NCBI RefSeq assembly: GCF_958979055.1
Contig: NC_084886.1
Location: forward strand, 35,131,654-35,195,653
Direction: 5' to 3'
Length of the DNA stretch: 64,000 nt
Source of the DNA: Alnus glutinosa
Taxonomy: Eukaryota > Streptophyta > Magnoliopsida > Fagales > Betulaceae
The notes beneath the pieces are model-generated. The model searched no databases. It saw nothing but the letters and a program-made list of their open reading frames with translations, and was not told where the DNA came from. Made by a program: the position numbers and the translations under genes. Every line of letters begins with the position of its first letter. Within the stretch, counting starts at the first letter, position 1. Shown in pieces: positions 11,597-24,302 of this stretch.

Positions 11597-13458
11597 ACTA
11601 TTAAAAATGTAGAAACATATTTTTAATTTTTTATTTCTTTTTCCTTTTTTCCTTTTGTATATTTTTCAATTGAAAAAAGTTGGTCAAAACTGGTCATTGC
11701 ATAAAAATTCTATAGTGAAAGTGGTTGTTTGCATGAATTGATTCAAATAGTAAATGACAAGGTAACCCTACCATCACAAATATTAGGAAAGACATTTTTT
11801 CTACATGGCTAATACTTTCTTTTAGAATAATAGGTAGAATAATAAATAAATAAAGTCATAATTTATTGTAAGGAAAAGAATAGTTTACCAGGGGCAATGT
11901 AACCGTAAGTGCCGGCAACTAACGTTTGGTTGGAGGAATCCGGATTAAGGAGCTTAGCTGTGCCAAAGTCAGAGACAAAAGCCTCTAGTTTATTGTTCAA
12001 TAAAATATTGTTGCTTGTTATATCTCGATGAACAATTGCTGGAATGCATTCATGATGCATGTAAGATAAAGCGTGGGCAGTGCCTTTGATGATGTTTAAT
12101 CTCTTGCTCCAATCCAATTCTATCGCTTCAACATCATTATTTAGGATACAAAATAGGCTTCCCCTTTCCATGTACTCGTAAACCAAAAACATGCATCGCT
12201 TATGTAAACAGAACCCATGAAGTTTTATAATGTTTCGATAGCGGATCTCTGTTAACACTTTTACCTCGTTTCTGAAACTCATATCAAAAGTTGGGTTCTC
12301 AGCCTCCAACCGATGAAGTTTCTTCAAGGCAATCACTTTTTCGCATGGTAATTTTGCTTTGTAAACACTGCCATAACCACCGGTTCCAATACAGTATTTT
12401 ATATCAAAGTCCTCGGTTGCTTCAATGATGTCTTCCTATGCAATATGTCCATCATAATTCCATATCGAGAACAAGTTCCCATGCTTTGTTTCTTTTCTTG
12501 ACTCAAATTGAGGTTTCTTGACCATGCGTCGACATAGAAGAAAGCCCCCAAGAACTAAGAATCCAAGGAAAATGGCGATGGGAACACAAATTTTTGCTTT
12601 GGTTATATTCGATTTGTTACGAGTTGGAAGGCAAGGAGGGAAACCTGTGAAGTTACCGCACAAATACTTGTTGCCAATTAATGTGGCAAGTGTATTGCAT
12701 CGATGAAAATATGTTGGAATTGGACCTGTCAAATAATTGTATGACAAGATGATTGTTTGAATAAAAATGTAACTATTGGGAATATTACCGGTAAGATTAT
12801 TGTAGCTGATATCCAAGCTCACTAAATTGCCAATAAACCCAAGTTTAACAAGTGCTTCTCCACTAATAAAGTTATGACTAAGGTTAAGATATTCCAACGA
12901 ATGAAGGTTTCCTAGTTCTGGAGGAATGGAACAATTGATTTGATTGGAATGAAGATACAAATGTTCCAAATTAGTTAAATTACCCAAAGTGGAAGGGATT
13001 GGACCAGTGATTTGATTGAAACTAAGAGACAAATATTTCAAATTAGTTAAATTACTCAAAGTGGAAGGGATTGGACCTGTCAGATTATTATGGGACAGAG
13101 TAAGGTATTTGAGTTCGGATAAAGTACCTATCTCGACTGGGATACTCCCCCAAAGTCCAGTTTCATAAAGATCAAGGCGGACTAAATTTGGAAAGCAAGA
13201 GAGGTTGAGTTTTGACATCTCGCCTCCCAAATAGAATCCACCCATGGCAATCTCTATGACGCTTCGAGCATCATTGCAAGTAATACCAAGCCACTCGCAA
13301 CGACTTGAGGTGTTGTTGATGTAATTGGTGCCTCTCCAAGACCACCAACCACTCGCTAGCAGGGCGTTTGCTTCTGATTGTAGTGCTGAGGATTGAGATG
13401 CCGCAACAAAGTGAGCTGCATAGAAGAAGAAACAGGTAGCCCATGTAATGAACACCAT
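11192..13458 (-). pseudogene. LRR receptor-like kinase (MIK2-like) with nonsense codon before the kinase
   Basis: Two exons, 13458-11889 and 11556-11192, with a 332-bp phase-1 intron inside the kinase. The first 340 codons give a signal peptide, a Cys-containing LRR cap (SSRCEWLGITCN), 7 LRRs, a TM segment ([20 protein letters not shown]) and a juxtamembrane stretch. TAG at 12438-12436 replaces the TAT (Tyr) found in the sister gene at 54432-51451. Beyond it the kinase stays in frame, with a Gly-rich loop, Lys in [20 protein letters not shown] and an exon 2 completing APE. The 365-nt second exon is as long as in the sister. Family knowledge: plasma-membrane RD-type kinases of the MIK2-like group. 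As read, it would yield a kinase-less LRR-TM protein or be a recent pseudogene. Confidence 0.85.
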
Positions 13459-13530
13459 GCTTAATTAATTACAAGTGTATAATGATTGATTGATTGATTG
13501 TATAATATATTTGTTCAGGACTCGCTTGAA

Positions 13531-13537
13531 TATATAA
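13531..13537 (-). promoter_or_regulatory. Probable TATA box of the block A receptor kinase
   Basis: TTATATA on the minus strand, about 75 bp upstream of the ATG at 13458. The same arrangement is conserved upstream of the sister gene (54501-54507). Confidence 0.5.
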
Positions 13538-13559
13538 GAAAGACAGACATGTGGAGTGG

Positions 13560-15600
13560 GTGGGAGTGTTATTTTGTACGTGTTGACGACGACGACGACG
13601 TTGAATGTAGCTTAATTTCTCAAAGGCAGGCGGGGTGAAGAGAGTTGTGTATTCCGCATTAATTTTGGAAAGAAAACATCGATGGAGTGATCACTGTTAT
13701 AATGGACAAGATTAAGCGTACGTGTCCATGCAAATGCGAGGAAGTTTGATCTTTGACTATTTGAGGAAGTTTGGTCTTCCAATAATTAAATGGGTGTGCA
13801 TATATATATATATATATATAGAAAGGTTTAATTACCATTTGAAAATTAAGAATTATCTTTTACTTTTCCACAAAATACAATTACCTTACCTTAAATCATA
13901 ATTAAAATAATGAACAAAACATGGAAAATTGAGTTTAATGTGGGCTTCAGCTTCCTTCCGGTAGAGCACTCAAAAACCATAAATAAAAAAAAAAAATATG
14001 ATAAAACTCTACTAAATTCCCGCAAATAAAATAAACTCCCATTGGCCCCTCAACTTTAGGGGTCAAAAGAGGCCTCACACTTGGGGCGCGCAATGATGTT
14101 ATCGATGTCATGAATTTCCTTTTGCAAAGTGGAATTTCCTGGCCAGCCTTAATTATATAAGATTCTTTCTCGATCTTTAACAAAATTTTTAAATTATTAA
14201 TTATACATGGATCGAGGATGGGATTCTTGTGCAAAACGCGTCTCACATTTTTGAGTACGTGATCATCAATAAACTTGGGGCGCATCGTGACTCACGTTAT
14301 TAATTCTTGATTGGAAATTAATAATCAAATTGCAAAAATTAATTTGCTTTTGATTGGATTGAATGAGTATTAATTAGTTGTTATTTCTAAAGTAATTAAG
14401 ACATATATTCATTGCACCAGCTAGGGGGTCTCATTCGAACCATTCGTGACTCACGTTATTCTTGTATTTTTCGAGTCCTATCAAACTGCAAAATTACCAT
14501 GAAATTGTGTTTAATTAGTTTCTAAACAAAATAATACCTTGAACCAAAACATTATTAATTTGGGGTGAAGAAATTTGTTTTATCCAAAATTAACTCCCAA
14601 TGCTAGCTTCCTTCCTTCATTCACGTTGAAAGTGAATTAATTAGAAGGTGGATGCATAATTTTTAGATTTTTTATTACTATTTAAAAAAATCTACTTCAA
14701 AATATATATATATATATATATATACATTTTTTCATTTTTTTCATACAAAAAATTATAAACTTCTTTTTTTACTTTAAATCACATCTACCACATTTTATTA
14801 CTATATATTAAAAAAAAAAAAATTTACTCCTAAAAAATAATGACCAGACTAATGAATTGGATCACAATTAGTCTCTTGGCGAGTTGGCGTGCACAACCTG
14901 CTGCAAAAGCTTGCAGTAATTAGTAATTGGTCAATGGTAAAATAACCATGTTTTATTATTATTAAATGGTTCGTGCTTAGCTAAAGAAAAATAAAATTTG
15001 TATTGTTCATTATTTTTCTTCGGTTTTTTTTTTTTTTCTTGAATCTCTTTTCCACTTTTTGCTGCCGTTTAGCATCTATAAATGTTTGGTTTTTTTGGTT
15101 TATTTATTTATTTTATCTATTCTTGACATTTTTTAAATGCTTGGAATGCATCAATAAATGCCATGAAACATGTTCTTGGCATTTGATTTTCCCAACAACA
15201 AGTAACAGAGCTGCTGAGATGAAAGGTGAGAGAGAGATGTAGATCGATCGAGCACGAAAGAAAGTAAGCGATAGCTAGGCCTGGGATTTTAATTTTTCCA
15301 AAATTTTCCTAACCTTAATTTGTGTATACGCCTATAAATTCATTACGTCAATTTTTTCCATGCACATAAAATTATACACCAGGAAATTGTAAGATTATTG
15401 GCACATATATATAAGCACCAGGTAGCACATAAATTTAAACGCCAAGAAATTATAGCATTAGAAATTATAGGCAAGAATTAATTCTTTATTTGTTCACGCG
15501 AGTGACCCCCCACTCTCCAATTTGGCATCCACAATTAAAAGCCAACAAGTAAGATTAATTAATAAAAGCCAAAATTAATTAAGAAATTTAAAGACACTTA
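13560..15600. other. AT-rich flank of block A
   Basis: Upstream flank with no credible gene. A 112-residue minus-strand ORF at 13947-14285 has no recognised domain. Blocks near 14050-14110 and 14283-14380 recur near 17925-17965 and 17546-17640. Contains TA microsatellites at about 13800-13820 and 14703-14725. Confidence 0.6.
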
Positions 15601-15895
15601 GAGTGGGTTTGGGATTGCGATTTAGTAGATAAAAAGTGCGATTTTAAACTAAATCGCAGAACATAAATCATTTGGGAACTGCGTTTTTAAAAATTGCGAT
15701 TTAAAAACACAGAAAATCTACTTTTTCAAATCGCAGGTAAAATGATGCTTTTTTGAAAATTCAGAATTTTAAAGGCTAAACTGAAATTTTATCAAACGCT
15801 TAACTGCGTTTTTAAAAATCACTTTTTTCAAATCGCAAATTTTAAAATCGTTATTTTAAATCGCACTTTTTAAAATCGCAAACTCAAACGAACCC
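15601..15895. mobile_element. MITE, PIF/Harbinger-like (TTA target duplication)
   Basis: A 295-bp non-coding element. The left end GGGTTTGGGATTGCGATTT and the complement of the right end GGGTTCGTTTGAGTTTGCG form imperfect terminal inverted repeats. It is flanked by TTA at 15598-15600 and 15896-15898. GCGATTT motifs recur in both orientations inside, giving foldback structure. The 3-bp TTA duplication and the TIR style suggest PIF/Harbinger. There is no transposase, so it is non-autonomous. Confidence 0.7.
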
Positions 15896-15898
15896 TTA

Positions 15899-18800
15899 AT
15901 ATATTCCTATGTTTCCAAATTATATATTCTTCCAAACTAATTAAGACACGTAAAGAATTAATATATTCTTTTTCCAAACTAATTAGAAGGGGCATATATG
16001 CACATTTTTTAGATTTTTTATTACTATTTAAAAAACCTACTTTAAAACAAAAACTTTTTCATACAAAAAATTATAAACTTTTTTTTTACTTTAAATCACA
16101 TCTACCACATTTTATTACTATATATTAAAAAAAAAAATTACTCCTAAAAAAAATTTGTATTGTAGTTAGTTTTTTAATTATTTGAATAGTAATAAAAAAT
16201 TAGTTTTTAAAGTTGGTTGTTTTTTGAAAAAAATAAAATAAAATTGTATTGTTTGTTATTTTTCCTCAGTTTATTTATTTTTTTATTTTTTTATCTTTTC
16301 CATTTTTTGCTACCATTTAGCATCTATAGATGTTTGGTTTTTATTTTTATTTTATTTATTTATTTTGTTTCTCTTGCACCGATGGAGGAAACCAGCCCAT
16401 GTTCTCATGTGAATTGTGGCTGGTAAATCTGTATTATGGTGTTTCTATGTATATTTTAAAATGTTTTCATAGAAAACATTTTCCAACGTTTAGCGCGTAC
16501 GGAAAATTACAAATATTTTTTATATTTTTATTCAATAATATTAACCTATAAAAATTAATTTTTATTCAAAACATAAAAAATATTAATGTAAAATATATAT
16601 TTTTTTTTTATATTGATGAAGATTTAATGGGAATGATTATCCTAAAGTTCGAGCCTGAGTGTTTTAGTGGTATTTACTAAAACTTTGTTTTGTATTAGGT
16701 GAGATGAAATCTCACAAGGTACAAAAATGATATATCATATAATTAAATCGGGTTTTCAGGGGAAAAAAAGTAGTGAACAAAGTAACAGTGTATTAATTTT
16801 GATTCGACTACGAAATAATTCTATGAAGGGGGTAACATCTAATAAATAAGTACACCCATGGTATCAAAGCGCATTAAAAAAAAGAAAAACCATTAGTTTA
16901 TCAAATCACAATATATCATCATCTTCCTCTTATACTGTCATAACAACAACTACCTTCACTACACTCAATATTTCTCACCTTGTCTCTATCAAATTGAATA
17001 GCTCCAATTATTTCCAATGGATCTCTCAATAAGAAAGATATATAGACATGTGGAGTGGGAGTCAAGGTTGAGACCAATTATTTTGTATGTGTTAACGTTA
17101 ATGACTAGTACTACTGAATGGTTATGTTATTTCTAAGAAAAGACATTCAATGCAACAGGGTCCCATTAATTAGAACCATTCTAGCTTGATTGGCTGGAAT
17201 TTTCAACAGTATTAATGTAACCAGCTACTTTTTTTAGATTTCCACGAAATCATCTTCCGATTCCTTGCAAATTCCCATTTGAAAGTGAACATTTTACATT
17301 TAATTAATAACATGGTCCAACTACTCTTGACTAGCGTACTTGCTGCGAAGGTTGCACTCCTTCGAGTCAAGGTCTTAACTATTGAATAATCTGCTCTTTT
17401 TTGGTACTTACTGCGAAGGTTGCTGCGACGTTGAATGTGGAGTAGGTTCGTTGATGATGGAGTAGGTAGTCAACATTGTGTTGAGCTTAATTTCTCAAGG
17501 CACGCACGCGGAAAGACATTAATTTTGGAAAGAAAACATCAAATTGCATCGTGACTCACGTTATGAATTCTTGATTGGAAATTAATCATCAAATTGCAAA
17601 AATTAATTTGGTTTTGATTGGATTGAATGAGTATTATATTATATTAGGCTTGGCGGGGACAGTACGTTATTATTTCTAAAGTAAAGACGTACATTCAATG
17701 CAACGTACAGCTAGGAGGTCCCATTACAACCATTCGTGACTGACGTTATTCTTGTATTTTTCGAGTCCTATCAAACTGCAAATAGATCGAATAGGGAAAT
17801 CGACGTACCTCCTCCTTTGCGAGCTAGGGATGTTACAGATTCAGCCTTAAATCTCAATTTAACTTTGCCTTCTTAATTTTCCTTATTCTATTACATTATT
17901 TTTCCAACCAAAATAGAAAGGGGGTCAAAAGAGGCCCCACACTTGGGGCGCGCAATGATGTAATCGATGTGAATTTTCTTTTGCAAAATTCCTTTTGAAA
18001 GTGGACCTGGCCAGCCTTAATTAAGATTCTTTCTCTTTAACAAGATTTTAATATTATTAATTATACATAGAGGATGGGATTCATGTGCAAAACGCGTGTC
18101 AGATTATTTATGGTATTTCTGAGGTTATGCATCCAAAGAGACCCCAATCTTTATAATTTGGTATAAAATGCATAGGGTACGCACCAAGAGTATCAAACCT
18201 ACCATGAATTGGCCTTGATCCATGGATGTCTCATTAATCTTGATATTGAGTAAGGCTAATAATTTTTTATACGATTCATAAATTTGATATGAATTTAAGA
18301 CAAAATTACTATGCTAAGGTTTGAAGGGTTTGACTCATTTAATTAAATAAGCTAAAAATAAATTTCATTTTGCAAGTAACTTATTTATAAGGTTCTTATA
18401 TGCACATCTAGATTTTTTATTACTATTTTAAAAAGCCTACTTCAAAAAATTTTTTTTTTTTTTTTTTTTCACTTTTTCATAAAAAAAAAAAAAATTATAA
18501 ACTTTTTTTTTTACTTTAAATCACATCTACGACATTTTATTACCATATATTTTCCTCAAAAATAATGACCAGACTAATGGATTGAATGACAATTAGTCTC
18601 TTGGCTTGCACAACTTGCTGCGAAGCTTGCAGCTAGTAATTAGTATTTGGTCAATGGTGAAATATCCATGCATGTTCTATTCATTATTTTTCCTCGGTTT
18701 GAATTTTTTTTTCTCATCTTTAATTTTCCATTTTTTGCTACGGTTTAGCATCTATAAATGTTTGGTTTTTTTGGTTTATTTATTTATTTATTTTGTTTCT

Positions 18801-20400
18801 CTTGCTCCAGTGGAGGAAACCAACCCATGTTCTCATGTGAATTGTGGCTTGTAATATCTGTATTATGGTGTTTCTTTGTATATTTTAAAATATTTTTTGA
18901 CGTAAAATAGTTTTAGAAAAATGTTTTTGGCAAAAAAATATTTTTCAATATTTGGCGTATACGAAAAATCACAAATATTGTTTATATTTTCATTCAACAA
19001 TATTAACTTATAAAAATTAATTTTTTTCATAACATAAAAATATTAATGTAAAATATTTTTTATATTGAAGAAGATTTAATGTGAATGATTATCTTAAAGC
19101 TCGTGCATGTTGTGTTTTAATTGTATTTTCTGAAACTTTGTTTTGTGTTAGGTGAGATGAATTGAAATGTCATAAGGTTCAAAAATGATATATCATGTAA
19201 TTAAATATGGTTATCAAGGCAAATAGGTAGTAAATAAAGTAACAGTTTATTGACTTTGGTTCAACTATGAAATAATTCCATAAATGAATAATATGTAATA
19301 AATAAGAATCTCACGGTACCAAAGCACAATTATATATATATATAAAAAAAAAAAAAAAAAAAAAATACCATTACTTGATCCAAACACAATATATCATCGA
19401 TCATCTTCCTCTTCCACTGCCATAACAACTACCTTCACTACACTCAATATTTTTCACCTTGTCTCTATCAAATTGGATAGCTCCAATAATTTCCAATGGA
19501 TCTCTCAATAAGAAAGATATATAGACGTGTGGAGTGGGAGTCAAGGTTTATTGTCTTTTATTGCGTGACACATGGGCTTACTCCATCCACATAACACCTC
19601 CACAGTTTGGATCTGAAAGCCATGTTTTAACAATAATTTCTATTTGAGTTAATTATTTATTTAAAATAAGAAAGATAGACGTGTGGAGTGATCAAAGTGA
19701 AGGTTGAGACGAATTATTTTGTATGTGTTGACGTTGATCAATGTCATGTTCATGACTAGTAAATTGTTGAGCTTTGTCAAGGCACGCAGGGGACATGATC
19801 ATTACTACTGAATGGTTATTTGTAAAGTAATTAAAGGCATTGGCTAGGGTCTCCCATTAGAAGCATTCTAGCTTAATGGCCGGGCTGGAATTCTCAACAT
19901 AATCCAAATAATTTATGAATGTGGACTTGCTGCGAAGCTACAATGATTTCATATGGATCTCTCAATAATTAGAAAGATATAGACGTGTGGAGTGGGAGTC
20001 AAGGTTAGGTTGAGACCAATTATTTTGGATGCATGTGTTGACGTTGACCAATGTCATGTTTATGACTAGTAAACTGTTGAGCTTTGTCAAGGCACGCGAG
20101 AGAATCCTTCCAAGATGGCATCTATTCTGACAACAAACACAGAAGACGTCTTTCTAAGGCATATAAATGGAATAATATATACGATAGAAAACGGAAATTA
20201 CTTGGCCGGGAACAACAAGAAACAAACCACTTGGGCAATTGCATTTCTGAAGCAGAGACATTCAATGCAACAGGGTCCCATTAGAACCATTTTATCTTGA
20301 TGGGTTGGAATTCTCAACAGTATTAATGTAATTAACCAGCTACTCTTTTTTAGATTTCCACGAAATCATCTTCCCTTGCAAAGATCCAATTCAAAGTGAA
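15899..20400. repeat. Repeated receptor-kinase flank modules
   Basis: AT-rich non-coding DNA with two further copies of a module: CATCTATA(A/G)ATGTTTGG, then GGAGGAAACCA(G/A)CCCATG, then TTGTATATTTTAAAATGTTTT, then a block ending in rows such as CTCTCAATAAGAAAGATA and GTGTGGAGTGGGAGTCAAGG. Copies start at about 16320 and 18750 here, and at about 55060 and 61900 elsewhere. There is no gene; small ORFs lie in T-rich tracts. Decayed 5' flanks of lost receptor-kinase copies are the likeliest origin. Confidence 0.7.
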
Positions 20401-22770
20401 CATTTTGCCATTAACAACATGCTCCAACTACTCTTGACTAGCGAACTTGCTGGGAAGCTTGCACTGCTTCGAGTCAGGCCCCTAACTGTTGAAGAATCTA
20501 CTCTTTTTTGGTACTTGTATTTGGGTTTACTATTCAAACTATTAGACTTTATGATGCGAGTCAATCTTTACCAATTTTTTGTTATACTCATTTTACTTCA
20601 AAAATCATATTTTTTTATTCTGAAATCGGATTGAGATCGACAAACTTAGTGGCGTTCGAAAGCTTTTTCAGAGCGCTACAATTTTGTATTTCATGAAAAT
20701 TTCTCAATTCTAACATTTACCAGACAAAAGTTATTGTTTGTATTATTTGTACTGCAAAGTGTTTTTATTTTGTTTGTTTGTTTATTTGTTTTTTATTATA
20801 ATTTTTTAGGCTTTCGAATTTAATTAGGCTTTATATAAGCCTATTAAAATGGCTTTAGCCTTCAGTTTATATATTTTTTTCTATTAGTTGATCAATATGA
20901 AACACTCTATGAGTGATTTTCTATCCCTTTTGCCTTGACTCATTGATAGAATCTTGGTTTGAAAAGAATGTTGATTCTATTGTTGTTTACTATTGCAAAC
21001 CCACTATATTAATCTGCATCAATATCTCGTTGCTCTAAAACTTTAATGTTGTGTATATTTAGTTATTAGAAGACAAAAGTTACGATCACAAGCACATATT
21101 TTTCTTTTTAACTTAGCAGTATTATAACTCTTGTATTTTTTTTATTTTTTATTTTATTTTTATTTTTTGTTAATCATTCTCTTTTATTTTTTTTTAATTT
21201 TTTTTTATGTTAATTTTTTTTGCTACAGCCGTTTTTCTCTCTGGGTGGTTTTAGAAAACAATAAAAAAAAAAAAATTAGAAAATTATATTTAAAGAAAAT
21301 AGAGAATAAAATAGAAAATATACTTGAGTTTACACTGAAAAAAGTAGTAGATACAGTATAAAAATTGTTCTTTTTAATTAGCAAAAATGTATAATATTGC
21401 TGGTGATGCTCTCTGATGGAGTTTTAAATGTTATTTTTTTTGGATGATTGTACTTCTGACATTCAACATTGTTTATTCTTTTTCTTTTTTTTTAATGATT
21501 TGGGATAGTCTTAGCCTATTAGTACTTGGTAGAATGATATATTCTCTGAAAATCCTACCCATTTTTGAAAGCAAATATGTCATTCTAAAACTGATATCTA
21601 TCAACAGATTGTCTTATACTAGCCATAGCATCAGCTGCTCAATTTGTTTCCTAGAAAATGTGATTTTTTTTTTTTTTTTTTTTTTAAAAAAAAGACCTTG
21701 CAAATAATTTATGAATGTCTTTAGACATAATCCAAATCCATTAACACCGTCAATAACCACTTGTGGAAAATTTGGAAGCCTGTCGCTGTGAGTTTATATG
21801 GTCTTGAAAACAATTTGCTGTATACCATTCGGGCAACGGACTTTGGGTATTATGAGGCGCAATGTCTATTAAGTTAGATTTGGTAGCTAGTCACAATTCA
21901 TGACCATTAGATCAAATGATTTTTAGATAGTTAGATGTGTCCAAATTCACTATAAATATGACCCTTTGGTCATATGCATATATACACAACAATAGCTTCT
22001 CTTATCTCCTGCCAACTTCTTTTGTACAATTCTCTCCATAAGAGTGTTTTATTGTTACTCGAGAAAGTGATAATCTCAAGTAATATTTGGTCTTCATTAT
22101 TTTCTAGGAACAATTTTGTCAAAACCCTTTAGCACTTAAATTTTGGACAAAATAAGTTGTACAAATTTTGTTGTTGCGATGGAGCCTTAAATCTCAATTT
22201 TACTTTTGTCTTTGTAATTTTCCTTATTCTATTTCAAAATTTTGGTCAACAGAGGGCCTCATATATTTGAAATGATCAACTGTGAATTATACTTCAAAAA
22301 AAAAAAAAAAAAAAAGGAATATAATACCTTGAAATTGTGTATGTTAAAACCAACACATTAATTTGGGTAGAAGAAATTTGTTTTATACAAAATTAACTCC
22401 TTGGTAACTTGCTTCGTTGACGTTGACTTTGAAAGTGAATTGGATGAGTGAACATTTCCTTTCGAAAATATGTGCAGAAAAATTCATCTTTGCAAATTTC
22501 CTTTTGAAAGTGAACATTTCGCCATTAAATATTTGTTTTATCCAAAATGGTCCAATTTCTCTAATTACCACTTGCTGTGAAGCTTGCACTACTTTGAGTC
22601 AAGGATATTGTTAAATGAGATGTGTTATTTGTACACACTCACATTCGGTGTAAGACTCGTATATATGAGTATCACATGTATAGATCGATTTCACACCAGA
22701 TGTCAATGTGTATACAAAAATATGTGTACAAATATCATTTGCCTTGTTGAATAGCCATATTTTATTTTTA
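20401..22770. repeat. Right part of block A, non-coding
   Basis: Matches 56340-58630 and, for its first part, 62970-63600. No gene visible. It contains T-rich tracts near 21130-21270 and 21660-21690, and a segment at 21880-22130 with TATAAATATGACCC that looks like decayed LTR or promoter sequence. Homology to block B ends near 22770. Confidence 0.65.
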
Positions 22771-23548
22771 TGGGATAAATACCCCATTGGTACCTGAGTT
22801 TTACGTATTTTTAAATTTAGTACCTCAGTTTTGTTTTGTATCATAGGTGGTACCTGAATTAAGGGTAAAAACTCATTTGGTACCTCTGTTAGATTTTCCG
22901 TCCGAATTTTAACGGCTCGCCACGTGTCAACCGCTGAGATTGACACGTGGCACTACATAAAAAATATTAAAAATTAAAAAGCAACCACCACCTTCAATGA
23001 GGTAGGATATTTTTACTCTATGCATGGTCCATTGAGGTAGGATATTTTTACAGCTTGTTTTTTCACATGAATCCAAGTTTGATCGAACGAAATAGGATTC
23101 ATTTCAACGAAACATATCAACGCCATTTAATGCGCATAATTTTCTCACTTACCTACAAATGCTTTTGCAGTCCGATCAAACGACCTGCTAGATCTATTTA
23201 CTACCATTTGATCCCACCTACCCACATCACATTACTCTAATCATCGCAGTTTCGATCAATCAAATTTGAACAAGTCAGACTTACTAAATGCTAATCTGTC
23301 ACGTCACAAGTTCGATCAATTGAAGTTTACCAACCTTATGATACTCAGTCAACCGTCCCATTTTCTTAGCCCAAACCAAACACGTACATAACCTACATTT
23401 TATCTCTCAATCGTATAGTCCCCCCCCAAAAAAAAAACTCTCTATTTTGAAAATCTACCCCTAAGTAATTCTCCAAAAACTATTATCTCATCCATCACAT
23501 AACACAGTGCCTCATTTTCCTCAAAATAAAACGTCTTTATTTTAGTAG
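22771..23548. other. Intergenic, no gene seen
   Basis: Unique to this side of the block A breakpoint. It starts with a stretch of repeated GGTACCT motifs (22790-22890), then non-coding sequence with C and A runs (about 23421-23437). Nothing assignable. Confidence 0.45.
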
Positions 23549-23893
23549 TGGATGGGCTGGGTTTTAGTAGTGGGTTGAATGGGTTTAACCCATGCCAATT
23601 GTTAGAGTTGTTAGCTTAGGGGCTATGTAAATATAAGGCCCAAAAGTCTAATTGTAAAGATATCTGAAAAGTATTGAGTTTACTTTGGTAAATGGAGGTT
23701 GAACACCTCGAAAAGCTCGTGGAGACCGGACATATCGAATAGTCAAATTTCAATATAATTTCTATTACCGATTACATTGTTGTTCCAATTCTTCCATCAA
23801 TTCATCATTTCATTAATTTCCATTTCAATTTCTATTACAAATTTCATAAATCAACCCTATAAGTACTTCCATAATAGTTTCGGTACTATTACA
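23549..23893 (+). mobile_element. 5' LTR of a decayed Ty3/gypsy element
   Basis: TGGATGGGC...CTATTACA, repeated in diverged form at 27942-28194 in the same orientation. It is followed two bases later by TGATATCAGAGCC, one base from the plant initiator-Met tRNA primer site TGGTATCAGAGCC. That fixes this copy as the 5' LTR. The exact left end is uncertain by a few bases. Confidence 0.65.
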
Positions 23894-23895
23894 AG

Positions 23896-23908
23896 TGATA
23901 TCAGAGCC
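23896..23908 (+). promoter_or_regulatory. Primer-binding site (tRNA-iMet type)
   Basis: TGATATCAGAGCC lies 2 bp after the LTR end. It resembles the complement of the 3' end of plant initiator tRNA-Met, with one mismatch. Confidence 0.6.
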
Positions 23909-23948
23909 CTAGATCCTCTGCATTTTGTTATGATTTTTGTTAAATTCA

Positions 23949-24147
23949 ATGGCAGAGACTCGATCGGCATCGGATGAAGTACTGGAACTGGAGAATAATT
24001 CTAGGCCTTTATGCCTTGATTTTCCTCAGTTTAATGGAGAGCATCCAGAAGGCTAGTGTTCTAGAGCATTTGAATACTTTGACTTCTACAATATTCGAGA
24101 TCAATCAAGATTCACAATTTGTAAAAGTACCAAAACTGTTATGGAAA
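23949..24147 (+). pseudogene. gag: Truncated gypsy gag start
   Basis: An ATG at 23949 opens a frame with LDFPQFNGEHPEG and, after a TAG at 24054 where gypsy Gag proteins normally have Trp, RAFEYFDFYNI. This is the start of the retrotransposon Gag domain of Ty3/gypsy elements that use the tRNA-Met primer. It breaks off at about 24147, where an inverted LTR piece begins. Confidence 0.65.
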
Positions 24148-24302
24148 TTATAGGGTTTGATTTATGAAATTTGTTATAGAAATTGGAATGGAAATGATGA
24201 ATTAATGGAAGAATTGGAAGAACAATGTAATCGGTAATGAAAATTGTATTGAATTGGACTATTCGAAATGTTCAGTCTCACGAGCTATTCGAGGTGCCCA
24301 TG
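24148..24302 (-). mobile_element. Inverted LTR fragment
   Basis: Reads as the reverse complement of about 23705-23870 of the neighbouring LTR (TTGGAAGAACAATGTAATCGG matches CGATTACATTGTTGTTCCAA inverted). The two copies face each other across about 280 bp and could fold into a long hairpin. It ends exactly where the next inserted element starts. Confidence 0.65.

Larger units (their letters stand above)
8985..22770. repeat. Segmental duplication block A
   Basis: This block matches 38235-58630 once the retrotransposon at 39279-50196 is set aside. Shared parts include the TBC 3' exons with their introns, the convergent LRR receptor kinase with an intron at the same place, the kinase upstream region, and the 20400-22770 tail (pairs with 56340-58630). 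Block A carries about 4 kb more than B, between roughly 13.6 and 18.6 kb. There the flank is itself repeated (compare 14283-14380 with 17546-17640). Confidence 0.85.

Noticed and set aside
20084..20300. Short ORF with MASILTTNTEDVFLRH as a gene
   Set aside because: The paralogous copy near 56150-56310 has indels that break the frame and no homology is recognised, so it is unlikely to be coding.
22780..22960. GGTACCT-rich stretch as a defined MITE
   Set aside because: Repeated GGTACCT motifs suggest inverted structure, but terminal repeats and a target duplication could not be delimited by eye.
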